DNA of 40,220 nucleotides from Clostridia bacterium (GTDB taxonomy: Bacteria > Bacillota > Clostridia > Lachnospirales > Lachnospiraceae): the NCBI GenBank assembly GCA_009929525.1, contig SAAH01000024.1, forward strand, positions 1 through 40,220. The letters run 5' to 3'. A model generated the notes under the pieces. It worked only from the letters and a program-made list of their open reading frames with translations, was not told the origin of the DNA and did not search any database. Position numbers and translations under genes: made by a program. Below are positions 7,081-16,315 of this stretch, one piece after another; within the stretch, counting starts at the first letter, position 1; each line of letters begins with the position of its first letter.

Positions 7081-8559
7081 ATGCAGATGTGGATGATTGC
7101 CATGCTCGCCGTCAGTGTGATACTGATAGTCCGGGACATGGCAAAAATTATTTTCACAGATAAGAAAAAGGGGAAGCCAATATACGATGTCTATCCGCAA
7201 AAGGAAAAGATAGAGGGGTATGCGAGGTCATTTCAGCGGCTTGCTCATACATTTTATGAGCTGCCCAATCATCAGGAGCAATTGACTCAGACGGAAGTTC
7301 AGGACATCTTTTCACGAGCAAAAGAGAATGTATGTCAGAACTGCACAGATTATGAAAAATGCTGGACGATGCAGGAGAACCAGACCTGCCAGAGAGCATT
7401 TGAATTTTTGCGGGTAGTTGAAGAAGGGAATCCTGACAGGTTCGTACGGGAACAGGGAGAATGGTTTACCCAGTGCTGTCAGGCGGTAAACTTTACGGAA
7501 AATCTCAAGAAAAGTTTTTTTGAAATACGGGAAGAATTATTATATAGAAACCGTTTGATAGAGAATCGTCTGGCTGTTGCAGAACAGCTGAATGAAGTGG
7601 CAAGGCTGATCAAAAAACTGTCTGCGGATGTGAGTGATATCTGCAGCGTGCCTACAGCACTGGAGGAAAAGATACGAAAGCATCTTCAAAAACACCGTAT
7701 AGTAGTTGATCAAGTATGGATGCTGTCAAATAAAGATGAAAAATGGCGGATATTTCTTACGATACGGGCAAGGGGCGGGCAGTGTATCACCATGAGGGAG
7801 GTTGCCCGGCAGATCTCAGAGGTATGTGGCTGTTCGATGGTCCCGGCACGCGACAGCAGGGCTGTGCTGAACAGTGAGATGAAAACAGTCCTTTTTACGC
7901 AGGAGACAAATTATAAAGTCCTCTATGGTGTGGCGAAGGTGACAAAGGAGAGAGAGACAATATCCGGTGACAATTATGCCTGCACCAGTACGGACGGACA
8001 GTTTGTTATGTGTCTGTCAGATGGGATGGGATCGGGAATCGAGGCGAACCGTGAGAGTGAAACGGTGGTTGAGCTTCTGGAACAGTTTGTCACATCGGGA
8101 TTTTCAAGAGAAACAGCGGCACGGATGGTTAATTCGGCACTGGTACTGCAGCGAAAAGATGGAATGTTTTCAAGCGTGGATGTCTGTACACTTGATCTGT
8201 ATATAGGAATCTGCGAATTCTTAAAAGCAGGGGCGGCAACCAGCTTTATACGCCGTGCGAATTGGGTGGAGACGATCACATCCACCAGTTTGGCAGCAGG
8301 TTTGGTACAGCAGTTGGATTTTGAAAAAACCTCTCGAAAGTTGTATGATGGAGATTATCTGGTTATGGTGACCGATGGAGTGATGGATGCTCTTCCTCAG
8401 AAAAAAGAGGAGGAGACGATGAAAGAAATCATACTTCAGGCAGAAGATGTGATGCCGAAAGAAGTGGGAAGATATATATTAGAAAAAGCGTTAAGTTACA
8501 GTGAATACCGGGCACAGGACGATATGACTGTATTAGTGGCAGGAATGTGGAAAAAATAA
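7081..8559 (+). CDS. spoIIE: Stage II sporulation protein E (PP2C phosphatase), short form
   Basis: Dephosphorylates the anti-anti-sigma factor SpoIIAA to release sigma-F in the forespore. The C-terminal ~200 residues are a PP2C-type domain with metal-binding motifs SGDNY, LSDGMGSGIEA (about residue 312-322), VTDGVMDA (about 430) and DDMTVLVAG at the end. The middle region carries a Cys cluster (VCQNCTDYEKCWTMQENQTC). At 492 aa it is about 335 residues shorter than Bacillus SpoIIE (827 aa), and only one membrane segment (residues 3-20) is seen where Bacillus has about ten. ATG 7081 follows AGGGGGACAGGG. The gene has its own promoter and ribosome site and looks intact rather than truncated by mutation. 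Confidence 0.92.
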   Translation: MQMWMIAMLAVSVILIVRDMAKIIFTDKKKGKPIYDVYPQKEKIEGYARSFQRLAHTFYELPNHQEQLTQTEVQDIFSRAKENVCQNCTDYEKCWTMQENQTCQRAFEFLRVVEEGNPDRFVREQGEWFTQCCQAVNFTENLKKSFFEIREELLYRNRLIENRLAVAEQLNEVARLIKKLSADVSDICSVPTALEEKIRKHLQKHRIVVDQVWMLSNKDEKWRIFLTIRARGGQCITMREVARQISEVCGCSMVPARDSRAVLNSEMKTVLFTQETNYKVLYGVAKVTKERETISGDNYACTSTDGQFVMCLSDGMGSGIEANRESETVVELLEQFVTSGFSRETAARMVNSALVLQRKDGMFSSVDVCTLDLYIGICEFLKAGAATSFIRRANWVETITSTSLAAGLVQQLDFEKTSRKLYDGDYLVMVTDGVMDALPQKKEEETMKEIILQAEDVMPKEVGRYILEKALSYSEYRAQDDMTVLVAGMWKK

Positions 8560-8595
8560 AGGGAAAACAGGAAAAAGAGAGGACGATCTTCATAT

Positions 8596-9990
8596 ATGTG
8601 GAAAACAGAACAAAAGATCCAGTCATTTGTGGAAAAATACAACATGATCCAGCCCAAGGATGTACTTGTGGCCGGAATATCCGGAGGCGCAGATTCTGTG
8701 TGCCTTTTATATATGTTAAAAAAACTTCAGGAAAATATAGATTTTTCTTTCTGGGCGGTCCATGTGAATCATAACCTGAGAGGGGAAGAGGCCAGCAGAG
8801 ATGAAAATTTTGTGAAGGATTTGTGCGAAAAGGAAGAGGTTCCCTATCTGTCCATTCATAAAGATGTACAGGATCTGGCAGCTAAAGAAGGAATGTCTCT
8901 TGAAGAAGCCGGACGTAAGGCGCGATATGAAGCGTTTGGACAGGTTTGCAAAGAAAAAAATGCAGGAAAGATCGTTCTTGCCCATCATCAGGATGACCTT
9001 GCAGAAACGATGATCCATCATTTGGCCAGAGGGACTGGCATGGCGGGGCTGTGCAGTATGAGGCCGGTTTCGGGCAACCGTATCCGCCCGCTTTTGTGTA
9101 TCGGACGCAGGGAAATCGAATCTTATCTTCTTGCGGCGGAGAAAGAATGGAAAGATGACAGTACAAACATGGATGACCATTTTACCAGGAATAAAATCAG
9201 GCACCATGTTATAAGCTATCTATGTCAGGAGATTAATCCGCAGACAACAGCCCATATGGCGGAAACGGCCAATGAACTTGCGCAGGCAGAAGAACTGATC
9301 GAGAGTATCGTCTGTGAAAAAATGAAAGAGGCAGTCGAACAACGTGAACATTCTATATTTATCAAAGAGGAAATGAGTAAGGAAAAAGAATATCTGCAAA
9401 ATAGGATTTTTATGGAGGTATTTGGGGAGGCGGCCGGTTCCAAAAAGGATTTTACAAGACTTCATGTGGAGGCGGCAGAAGGGTTATGGAAGAAACAGGT
9501 GGGCAAGCAGGTGGCTTTGCCATATGGACTGCGTGCGATCCGCGAATATGAAGGCATCCTGCTGACCTCGGAGAATATAGAAAAAAACAGTGGGGAAGAA
9601 GATGCTGTTATCCTCTTGATTCCAGGCGTTACCAAAGTGGGTGAATATGATGTGAAATGTGAGATTATTCCACACAATTTTACTGGAATCGTAGAAAAAA
9701 AGTATACGAAATGGCTCGATTATGATAAAATGAAAAATAGTCTGGAGATTCGTCATCGCAGGTCGAAGGACCGGATCAGCGTGCATCCGTCGGGTGGAAG
9801 CAAGAAGCTGAAAGATTATATGATCGATCGGAAGATACCCCAGAAGCAAAGAGATCAGCTGTATCTGCTCGCAGATGGACAGGTTATTGCGTGGGTGATC
9901 ACCGACCGGATCAGTGAAAAGTATAAAGTGACAGATAAGACCAGACAGGTACTGCACATTCAGATAAGAGGAGGAAATATTCATGAGTGA
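8596..9990 (+). CDS. tilS: tRNA(Ile)-lysidine synthetase TilS
   Basis: ATP-dependent enzyme that converts C34 of tRNA-Ile(CAU) to lysidine so that it reads AUA; essential. The PP-loop SGGADSVCLLYML is at residues 29-41, with HVNHNLRGEEASRDE and VLAHHQDDLAETMIHHLARG following as in all TilS proteins. The C-terminal TilS domain is visible (RHRRSKDRISVHPSGGSKKLK, then DRKIPQKQRD). 464 aa, normal length. Ribosome site AGAGAGGA (8576-8583). It follows spoIIE by 36 bp and overlaps hpt by 8 bp, the conserved spoIIE-tilS-hpt-ftsH order. Confidence 0.95.
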   Translation: MWKTEQKIQSFVEKYNMIQPKDVLVAGISGGADSVCLLYMLKKLQENIDFSFWAVHVNHNLRGEEASRDENFVKDLCEKEEVPYLSIHKDVQDLAAKEGMSLEEAGRKARYEAFGQVCKEKNAGKIVLAHHQDDLAETMIHHLARGTGMAGLCSMRPVSGNRIRPLLCIGRREIESYLLAAEKEWKDDSTNMDDHFTRNKIRHHVISYLCQEINPQTTAHMAETANELAQAEELIESIVCEKMKEAVEQREHSIFIKEEMSKEKEYLQNRIFMEVFGEAAGSKKDFTRLHVEAAEGLWKKQVGKQVALPYGLRAIREYEGILLTSENIEKNSGEEDAVILLIPGVTKVGEYDVKCEIIPHNFTGIVEKKYTKWLDYDKMKNSLEIRHRRSKDRISVHPSGGSKKLKDYMIDRKIPQKQRDQLYLLADGQVIAWVITDRISEKYKVTDKTRQVLHIQIRGGNIHE

Positions 9991-10510
9991 TAAAATCAGC
10001 GTACTGATCAGTGAAGACAAAGTGAATCAGAAGATAGAAGAAATTGCCGCACAGATCAGCAAAGAATATGAAGGTAAATCTGTACATTTGATCTGTATAT
10101 TAAAGGGAAGCGTATTCTTTTCCTGCGAACTGGCAAAACGTATCACAGTTCCTGTGACACTGGACTTTATGTCGGTATCAAGTTATGGGGATGATACCAA
10201 GTCAAGTGGTGTGGTAAAGATCATAAAGGACCTGGATGAGCCATTGGAAGGAAAAGATGTTCTGATCGTGGAGGATATCATCGATTCCGGACGGACATTG
10301 AGCTATCTGATCGAGATCTTGAAAAAAAGAAATCCTGCCAGTATGAAGTTATGTACATTATTGGACAAACCGGAAAGACGCGTAAAGAAAGTAGATGTGG
10401 ATTATACCTGCTTTAATATTCCAGACGAATTTGTAGTTGGCTATGGTCTGGATTATGCACAGAAATATAGAAATCTCCCATATATTGGAGTGATCGAACC
10501 GGAAGTATAG
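9983..10510 (+). CDS. hpt: Hypoxanthine phosphoribosyltransferase
   Basis: Purine salvage enzyme making IMP/GMP from hypoxanthine or guanine and PRPP. The PRPP-binding signature VLIVEDIIDSGRTL is at about residues 92-105, with ICILKGSVFFSCELAKRI earlier and the base-binding DEFVVGYGLDYAQKYRNLPYIG at the C-terminus. 175 aa, typical. Preceded by AGAGGAGG (9965-9972) within tilS; starts 8 bp before the tilS stop. Part of the spoIIE-tilS-hpt-ftsH operon. Confidence 0.96.
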   Translation: MSDKISVLISEDKVNQKIEEIAAQISKEYEGKSVHLICILKGSVFFSCELAKRITVPVTLDFMSVSSYGDDTKSSGVVKIIKDLDEPLEGKDVLIVEDIIDSGRTLSYLIEILKKRNPASMKLCTLLDKPERRVKKVDVDYTCFNIPDEFVVGYGLDYAQKYRNLPYIGVIEPEV

Positions 10511-10530
10511 ATAGCCGAAAGGAGAATAGA

Positions 10531-12411
10531 GTGAAGAAACAAACAAGAGGAGTGTGGATTTGGCTGGTCAAGGTGCTTTTCATCGTGGCAGGCTTCAGCT
10601 ATCTGGCCAGACAAATGCAAAATACAAATGAATATTCCTATCAGGCATTTGACAAGGATATTTCTGAAGGGAATATCGTACAAGCGGTCATCCATCAGAA
10701 TGAGCAGGTGCCTACAGGACAACTGGTCGTTCAGCTTAAAAATGGCGAGCAGACAGATATGTATATCAACGATGTAGATGAGATACGTGGGATATTGGAC
10801 GAACATAGTATTGTGTATCGTATGACGAATGTTCCTCAGCAGAGTAAAATTGTATCAGTAGTACTTCCGATTTTATCTATAGGAGTGCTGATATTTTTAG
10901 TGTTTATGCTTTTTGCCAGGACAGGAAGCGGCGGAGGCGGCGGCAACAGCAAGATGATGAATTTTGGAAAAAGCCGTGCCCATATGGTGACAGAGTCCGA
11001 TGGCAAATTCAATTTTGGAAGTGTGGCAGGTCTGCAGGAAGAAAAGGAAGATCTGCAGGAGATTGTAGACTTTTTGAAGAACCCAGGAAAATACAACCGT
11101 GTAGGTGCCAGGATACCTAAGGGAGTCCTTCTTGTGGGCCCTCCGGGAACGGGAAAAACTCTGATGGCAAAAGCGGTAGCTGGAGAAGCTGGTGTGCCGT
11201 TTTTCTCGATTTCGGGTTCTGACTTTGTGGAGATGTTCGTAGGTGTGGGAGCATCCCGAGTAAGGGATTTGTTCGAAGAAGCAAAAAGCCATCATCCATG
11301 TATTATATTTATCGATGAGATTGATGCCGTTGCAAGAAGGCGTGGAACGGGAATGGGCGGCGGACATGATGAGAGAGAGCAGACACTGAATCAGCTTCTG
11401 GTGGAGATGGATGGATTCGGTGTGAATGAAGGAATCATCGTGATGGCAGCGACAAATAGAGTTGATATCCTTGACCCGGCTATCCTTCGTCCGGGACGTT
11501 TCGACCGACGTGTTGTAGTCGGAGCTCCGGATGTGAGAGGCAGAGAAGAGATACTGAAAGTTCATTCCAAAGGGAAACCGCTGGGAGATGACGTGAATCT
11601 GGAACAGATTGCTCAGACAACAGCTGGATTTACGGGAGCCGAACTTGAGAATCTTCTGAATGAAGCTGCGATCATTGCGGCTAAGGATGAGAGAGCATTT
11701 TTAAAACAAAAAGATATTCAGAAAGCATTTATCAAAGTGGGTATCGGTACGGAAAAACACAGCAGAGTGATCTCGGATAAGGAAAAACGCATCACAGCCT
11801 ATCACGAAGCAGGTCATGCGATCCTCTTTCATGTACTGGAACAGATGGAACCTGTCTATACTATATCGATCATACCGACAGGGCTTGGGGCAGCAGGCTA
11901 TACGATGCCGCTTCCAAACAAAGACGAGATGTTCAATACCAGAGGAAAGATGCTGGAGCATATACAGGTATGCCTTGGCGGCCGTATCGCAGAAGAATTG
12001 ATCTTTGACGATATCACCACAGGTGCTTCTCAGGATATCAAACAGGCAACTCAGATAGCGAAATCAATGGTGACGAAGTATGGTATGTCATCAAGCATGG
12101 GCATGGTTGCTTATGGCGATGATCAGGATGAAGTGTTCATTGGCCGGGATCTGGCACATGCGAGAGGATTCAGTGAATCTACTGCAGCAGACATTGATCA
12201 TGAGGTAAAAGCTATTATCGATGAATGCTACGATAAGGCACGTACCATCATCACAAGTTACGATTATGTGCTTCATAGCTGTGCAAAATTATTGCTTGAG
12301 AAAGAAAAAATCACAGGTCCTGAATTCGAAGAATTATTCGAAAATGGAAAAATCGGGGATGCAGCGTCAGAAATTGTACAAAATTCCGAAGAGAAAAAAT
12401 CTATATTTTAA
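10531..12411 (+). CDS. ftsH: ATP-dependent zinc metalloprotease FtsH
   Basis: Membrane-anchored AAA+ protease degrading misfolded membrane proteins and regulators. Two N-terminal membrane helices (about 9-25 and 107-128), then Walker A GPPGTGKT (203-210), Walker B IIFIDEID, the second region of homology ([19 protein letters not shown]), and the zinc site HEAGH (425-429). 626 aa, normal. GTG start at 10531 with AAAGGAGAA (10517-10525). A Gly-rich linker (GSGGGGG) follows TM2. Last gene of the operon; a strong terminator lies ~150 bp downstream. Confidence 0.97.
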   Translation: MKKQTRGVWIWLVKVLFIVAGFSYLARQMQNTNEYSYQAFDKDISEGNIVQAVIHQNEQVPTGQLVVQLKNGEQTDMYINDVDEIRGILDEHSIVYRMTNVPQQSKIVSVVLPILSIGVLIFLVFMLFARTGSGGGGGNSKMMNFGKSRAHMVTESDGKFNFGSVAGLQEEKEDLQEIVDFLKNPGKYNRVGARIPKGVLLVGPPGTGKTLMAKAVAGEAGVPFFSISGSDFVEMFVGVGASRVRDLFEEAKSHHPCIIFIDEIDAVARRRGTGMGGGHDEREQTLNQLLVEMDGFGVNEGIIVMAATNRVDILDPAILRPGRFDRRVVVGAPDVRGREEILKVHSKGKPLGDDVNLEQIAQTTAGFTGAELENLLNEAAIIAAKDERAFLKQKDIQKAFIKVGIGTEKHSRVISDKEKRITAYHEAGHAILFHVLEQMEPVYTISIIPTGLGAAGYTMPLPNKDEMFNTRGKMLEHIQVCLGGRIAEELIFDDITTGASQDIKQATQIAKSMVTKYGMSSSMGMVAYGDDQDEVFIGRDLAHARGFSESTAADIDHEVKAIIDECYDKARTIITSYDYVLHSCAKLLLEKEKITGPEFEELFENGKIGDAASEIVQNSEEKKSIF

Positions 12412-12485
12412 GCGGGCGGTAAAAATGAATAAAAAACGATAAAAAATAAAATGAGGTTTGTGCACACTTTTAGCCTGTCCCATGG

Positions 12486-12589
12486 TATTATAATAAACGT
12501 AAAAACCCCCCAATACATTATATAGTTTTTGCTACACCCCATAAGAAGAAATACCTTCTCCAAAAAAGACAGCCTCGGCTGTCTTTTTT
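12486..12589 (+). ncRNA. Candidate ~90-nt small RNA after ftsH
   Basis: An extended -10 promoter (TGGTATTAT, 12483-12491, overlapping TATAAT 12489-12494; no good -35) would start a transcript near 12498 that ends at the strong terminator 12562-12589. No open frame of note lies inside. Predicted features: AAAAAC (12501-12506) facing GTTTTT (12525-12530), a run of six C in between (12506-12511), a second short C-run (12537-12540), and a small AGAAG/CTTCT hairpin (12544-12559). C-rich single strands are typical of Gram-positive sRNAs that mask Shine-Dalgarno sites. No known family recognised; it could instead be just the ftsH trailer. Confidence 0.3.
12562..12589 (+). terminator. Rho-independent terminator downstream of ftsH
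   Basis: GACAGCC (12568-12574), tiny TC-centred loop, GGCTGTC (12577-12583), flanked by six A on the left and six T on the right, so it can work in both directions. It closes the ftsH operon or the candidate small RNA. Confidence 0.85.
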
Positions 12590-12631
12590 ACTTTTACAAG
12601 ACGGAGAGCCTTGCTGGCAGGATACTTTCCG

Positions 12632-12668
12632 AAATATCGACTGTTATAGTAAAAAACGAACGATATTT
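12632..12668. repeat. 8-bp inverted repeat upstream of the GH13 gene
   Basis: AAATATCG (12632-12639) and CGATATTT (12661-12668) form perfect arms 21 bp apart, about 30 bp upstream of the -35 box of the amylase gene. Possible regulator-binding site; nothing else is seen between the terminator at 12589 and the promoter at 12700. Confidence 0.3.
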
Positions 12669-12699
12669 GAAAAGCATCCAAACAAGGGGTGGAAAGTGG

Positions 12700-12728
12700 T
12701 TGTATTTTTAAAAAGCATAAGATACAAT
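12700..12728 (+). promoter_or_regulatory. Sigma-A promoter of the GH13 gene
   Basis: TTGTAT (12700-12705), 17-bp spacer, TACAAT (12723-12728); the implied start is about 40 nt ahead of the coding region. The same stretch contains CATAAGATA, but no sigma-E -35 is correctly placed, so sigma-A is preferred. Confidence 0.55.
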
Positions 12729-12774
12729 GGATAAGAAATCAGAGTGTTAGAATAAATGAAGGGCAGTGAAAAAG

Positions 12775-14883
12775 ATGGAACAGGGTATTGAGACGCAAAG
12801 GGCGCAGGAATATATAACCAGGATGCGGCCGGTATTTAATAAGAGGGCATTGTTTAGTGATGAGACAAGGCAGTATAGAACACCGTTTGAACCGGAAGCG
12901 GGAGATGTGGTTACGATTCGTTTCAGAACATTGAAAAACAATGTGGACGAGATCTATTTTATCAGCGGTGCTGTCCGCACAAAGATGAACTTTACTGAGA
13001 GTAAACAGGGATTTGATTATTACAGTATAGATATTGAGGTTGGATCGGAACCGATCCATTACTATTTTGAGATACAGTCAGGCAAGATCATTTGTTATTA
13101 CAATGAGCTTGGTGTTACCAGACAACTGCAGGAACAGTATTCTCTTGGTATTGTTCCCGGATTTAAGACTCCTGATTGGGCCAAGGGTGCTGTTATGTAC
13201 CAGATTTTTGTGGACCGTTTCTGTAATGGAGACAAGTCAAACGATGTGTTGTCAGGAGAATACTATTATATAGACAGTCAGAGCAATCGTGTGGAAGACT
13301 GGGAAAGACTTCCGGAAGTTATGGATGTCCGGAACTTTTATGGCGGAGATCTTCAGGGAATCATGGACAAACTGGATTATCTTCAGGAACTGGGTGTGGA
13401 AGTCATCTATCTGAATCCTGTTTTTGTATCTCCGTCGAATCATAAATATGATATTCAGGATTATGATTATATCGATCCTCATTATGGCAAGATCGTAGAA
13501 GATGAAGGAGATCTGCTTTGGGAAGGGGATAGAGATAACACTCATGCGACCAGATATATCAATCGTGTGACGAATAAAAAGAATCTGGAAGCCAGCAATC
13601 AGTTTTTTATAGAATTGGTGGAAGCGATACATCAGAGAGGTATGAAGATCATATTAGATGGAGTGTTTAACCACTGCGGTTCCTTTAACAAATGGCTGGA
13701 CAGAGAACGGATCTATGAATATCAGGATGGTTATGAGAAGGGTGCATTTGTATCGGCGGACAGCCCATACCACACTTTTTTCAAGTTCCACAATGAGCAT
13801 GACTGGCCATATAATGAATTTTATGATGGCTGGTGGGGGCACGATACGCTTCCAAAGTTAAATTACGAGGATTCTCCTAAACTTCAGGAATACATCATGT
13901 ATATTGCCCGGAAGTGGGTATCCCCTCCGTACAATGTAGATGGTTGGAGACTGGATGTGGCGGCTGATCTGGGACACAGTTCCGGATATAATCATTTGTT
14001 CTGGAAGGAGTTTCGCAGGGTGGTCAAAGAGGCAAATCCAGAAGCTATCATTATTGCAGAACATTATGGGGACGCGGGTTCCTGGCTTCAGGGTGATGAG
14101 TGGGATTCGGTGATGAACTATGATGCATTTATGGAGCCGGTTTCATGGTTCTTTACAGGGCTGGAAAAGCACAGCGATCAGTTCAGGGGAGAACTTCGTG
14201 GTGATGCTGAAAGTTTCCAGAATGCGATGCTTTATAATGGATCAAGGTTCTATGCCCCTTCGCTTCAGGTGGCTATGAACGAGCTGGATAATCATGATCA
14301 TTCCAGATTCCTGAGCAGGACCAATGGAAGAGTAGGACGTTTGAACAGCCAGGGACACAGAGCGGCAGAAGAAAATGTCAATAAAGCTGTGCTTCGTGAA
14401 GCGGTAGTTGTCCAGATGACATGGCCGGGTGCTCCGACACTTTACTATGGAGATGAGGCGGGTGTGTGTGGATTTACAGATCCGGATAACAGAAGGACTT
14501 ATCCATGGGGAAAAGAAGATCAGTATCTTATAAAGTTTTATCAGAAAGCGATCGAGATGCATAAAAGCTATGATGTTTTAAAACATGGTTCTCTGAAGTT
14601 CCTTAAAGGCGGATATAATCTTCTGGCATATGGAAGATTTTCAGATGATGAACATCTGATCGTGGTGATCAATAACAGCAATGAAGTGGTCAACACAGAT
14701 ATTCCTGTATGGGAGACTGGTATGAGCAGAACGAAGGACAGTGTGATGAAGAGTGTACTAAGCACAAATGCACTTGAGTTCCATACAAAAGAAAAAGTAT
14801 ATCCTGCAAGTGCAGGTATCTTATCCTTGGAGCTGTCACCGCTGGAAGCTATCGTACTATATGCAAATGATACAGAAAATTGA
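12775..14883 (+). CDS. GH13 alpha-amylase-family enzyme (neopullulanase/cyclomaltodextrinase type)
   Basis: Intracellular alpha-glucan hydrolase; no signal peptide, so it probably acts on imported maltodextrins, cyclodextrins or pullulan fragments. N-terminal ~120 residues look like a CBM34-type beta domain; then AVMYQIFVDRFCNGD begins the (beta/alpha)8 barrel. Conserved regions: DGVFNHCG, GWRLDVAADL (nucleophile Asp394), IIIAEHYGD (acid/base Glu429) and LDNHDHSRF (Asp508). 702 aa from ATG 12775, which is 11 nt after GAAGGG; GTG 12766 is an alternative start but lies only 2 nt from that site. Stands alone between a terminator and tRNA genes. Exact specificity cannot be told from sequence. Confidence 0.9.
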   Translation: MEQGIETQRAQEYITRMRPVFNKRALFSDETRQYRTPFEPEAGDVVTIRFRTLKNNVDEIYFISGAVRTKMNFTESKQGFDYYSIDIEVGSEPIHYYFEIQSGKIICYYNELGVTRQLQEQYSLGIVPGFKTPDWAKGAVMYQIFVDRFCNGDKSNDVLSGEYYYIDSQSNRVEDWERLPEVMDVRNFYGGDLQGIMDKLDYLQELGVEVIYLNPVFVSPSNHKYDIQDYDYIDPHYGKIVEDEGDLLWEGDRDNTHATRYINRVTNKKNLEASNQFFIELVEAIHQRGMKIILDGVFNHCGSFNKWLDRERIYEYQDGYEKGAFVSADSPYHTFFKFHNEHDWPYNEFYDGWWGHDTLPKLNYEDSPKLQEYIMYIARKWVSPPYNVDGWRLDVAADLGHSSGYNHLFWKEFRRVVKEANPEAIIIAEHYGDAGSWLQGDEWDSVMNYDAFMEPVSWFFTGLEKHSDQFRGELRGDAESFQNAMLYNGSRFYAPSLQVAMNELDNHDHSRFLSRTNGRVGRLNSQGHRAAEENVNKAVLREAVVVQMTWPGAPTLYYGDEAGVCGFTDPDNRRTYPWGKEDQYLIKFYQKAIEMHKSYDVLKHGSLKFLKGGYNLLAYGRFSDDEHLIVVINNSNEVVNTDIPVWETGMSRTKDSVMKSVLSTNALEFHTKEKVYPASAGILSLELSPLEAIVLYANDTEN

Positions 14884-14906
14884 TAGACGAATTGATAAAA
14901 AAATTC

Positions 14907-14935
14907 TTGCAATCCGCGACAAAGTGAGTTATAAT
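14907..14935 (+). promoter_or_regulatory. Promoter of the tRNA-Tyr/tRNA-Leu pair
   Basis: TTGCAA (14907-14912), 17-bp spacer, perfect TATAAT (14930-14935), about 50 bp before tRNA-Tyr. Confidence 0.75.
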
Positions 14936-14986
14936 TTTATCTTGTCAGAGGCTTGATACGAAACAGGTCAGGTGCTGACAAGGCAT

Positions 14987-15068
14987 GGATGGATTCCCGA
15001 GTGGCCAAAGGGGACAGACTGTAAATCTGCTGCAAATTGCTTCGGTGGTTCGAATCCACCTCCATCCA
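14987..15068 (+). tRNA. tRNA-Tyr (GTA)
   Basis: Class II tRNA with long variable arm. Acceptor stem GGATGGA (14987-14993) pairs with TCCATCC (15061-15067), discriminator A 15068. Anticodon loop CTGTAAA with GTA at 15021-15023. T-arm GGTGGTTCGAATCCACC. CCA is not encoded. Confidence 0.97.
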
Positions 15069-15073
15069 TTCGT

Positions 15074-15159
15074 GCCGCAGTGGCGGAACTGGCAGACGCC
15101 CGGGACTTAAAATCCCGTGGGTAGTGATACCCGTACCGGTTCGATTCCGGTCTGCGGCA
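15074..15159 (+). tRNA. tRNA-Leu (TAA)
   Basis: Class II tRNA: acceptor GCCGCAG (15074-15080) pairs with CTGCGGC (15152-15158), discriminator A. Anticodon stem CGGGA/TCCCG encloses CTTAAAA, anticodon TAA. Long variable arm TGGGTAGTGATACCCG. Five bases after tRNA-Tyr, so one transcript. Confidence 0.97.
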
Positions 15160-15180
15160 TTACAATTTATAAGACGACAT

Positions 15181-15213
15181 AAAAGAAACGCTGGATAATG
15201 CAGCGTTTCTTTT
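15181..15213 (+). terminator. Terminator of the tRNA operon
   Basis: AAAAGAAACGCTG (15181-15193), 7-nt loop, CAGCGTTTCTTTT (15201-15213): 13-bp perfect stem ending in T4. Confidence 0.85.
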
Positions 15214-15250
15214 ACGTTATACGGTCTTTGGGGAAAATGGAGAACATGTG

Positions 15251-15985
15251 ATGAGAAAAAGAGAAGTAAAATATGCATTTGTAAAGACGATCCCGATATT
15301 GTTCAGTTACATATTTTTGGGGATGGCATTTGGGATTGTGATGTATCAGGCGGGATTTTCATTTGGGTGGGCTGTTTTGACCAGTATCATAGTCTATTCA
15401 GGAGCATTTCAGTTTGTACTTGTTCCGTTCCTTGCGGCGGGGACGAGCCTTATTACGGTGGCACTGACGGCAGTGGCTATGAATAGCAGGCATATCTTTT
15501 ATGGATTATCCTTTGTGGAAGAATTTCGAAGCATGGGGAAGAGATTTCCGTATATGGTGTTTTCACTGACAGACGAATCTTTTGCACTTAATTGCTCTAC
15601 GGAATTTCCAGAGGATATGGATCGGAAGAATATCCGTTTTTGCATGTCTTTGTTCTGCCATATATACTGGGTCTGCGGCACACTGTTTGGATCAGTGATG
15701 GGGCAGGTGATCCCTTTTGACTTTGAGGGGATAGACTTTTGCATGACAGCACTTTTCGTGACGATTTTTATCGATCAGTGGCGAACTGCCAGTTCTCATG
15801 TGCCGGCAGTTATTGGGCTTGGAACCTCGGTACTGTTTTTGATTTTGTTGGGTGCGGACAATTTTATTCTTCCGGCGCTGGTCCTGGCAACAGCAATCCT
15901 TATATTTTATGGGAAGCAAACGATAAACAAAGAAGAAGTGCTGCAGGATACTGCGGATAGAAATGAGAGGAACGGACATGAATAA
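15251..15985 (+). CDS. azlC: Branched-chain amino acid exporter large subunit, AzlC family
   Basis: Membrane protein that, with AzlD, exports branched-chain amino acids or analogues. About 244 aa with multiple hydrophobic spans; FSYIFLGMAFGIVMYQAGFS and SIIVYSGAFQFV, then AVAMNSRHIFYGLSF and SLTDESFAL are AzlC hallmarks. ATG 15251 is 8 nt after GGAG (15239-15242); GTG 15248 is a possible alternative. No clear promoter sits between the tRNA terminator and the gene. Overlaps azlD by 8 bp. Confidence 0.92.
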   Translation: MRKREVKYAFVKTIPILFSYIFLGMAFGIVMYQAGFSFGWAVLTSIIVYSGAFQFVLVPFLAAGTSLITVALTAVAMNSRHIFYGLSFVEEFRSMGKRFPYMVFSLTDESFALNCSTEFPEDMDRKNIRFCMSLFCHIYWVCGTLFGSVMGQVIPFDFEGIDFCMTALFVTIFIDQWRTASSHVPAVIGLGTSVLFLILLGADNFILPALVLATAILIFYGKQTINKEEVLQDTADRNERNGHE

Positions 15986-16304
15986 TTATGAAATCCTGCT
16001 TATGATACTCGTGCCGGCATTGGTCAATATCTGTCTTCGTGCCGTACCTTTTGTGTTTTTGGGCAGAAAGAAAGAAGTGGGAGCCGGAATAAGAAACGTG
16101 GGAGATATGCTTCCGGCGGCTATCATGGCGACTCTCGTTATCTATTGCATCAGAAGTATTACAGTGTCAGGAATGACAGATAATATCATGACACTGACCA
16201 GTGTTGCGGTCACATCACTTCTGCATATATGGAAGAAAAACACGATAATAAGTATCAGCGGAGGGACTATTTTGTATATGGTCCTGGTGCATATCTTTGG
16301 CTAG
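15978..16304 (+). CDS. azlD: Branched-chain amino acid exporter small subunit, AzlD family
   Basis: 108-aa membrane protein with three or four hydrophobic spans and the AzlD pattern ILVPALVNICLRAVPFVFLG, then MLPAAIMATLVIYCI. Forms the transporter with AzlC. ATG 15978 is chosen since GAGAGG (15965-15970) precedes it; ATG 15963 in the same frame overlaps that site. Coupled to azlC (8-bp overlap). Confidence 0.9.
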   Translation: MNNYEILLMILVPALVNICLRAVPFVFLGRKKEVGAGIRNVGDMLPAAIMATLVIYCIRSITVSGMTDNIMTLTSVAVTSLLHIWKKNTIISISGGTILYMVLVHIFG

Positions 16305-16315
16305 GAGGGTGGCAG

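Noticed and set aside
14884-15247. T-box leader near the tRNA and azlC genes
   Set aside because: No TGGNACCGCG-type T-box sequence or specifier stem is present; the hairpin at 15181-15213 is an ordinary terminator.
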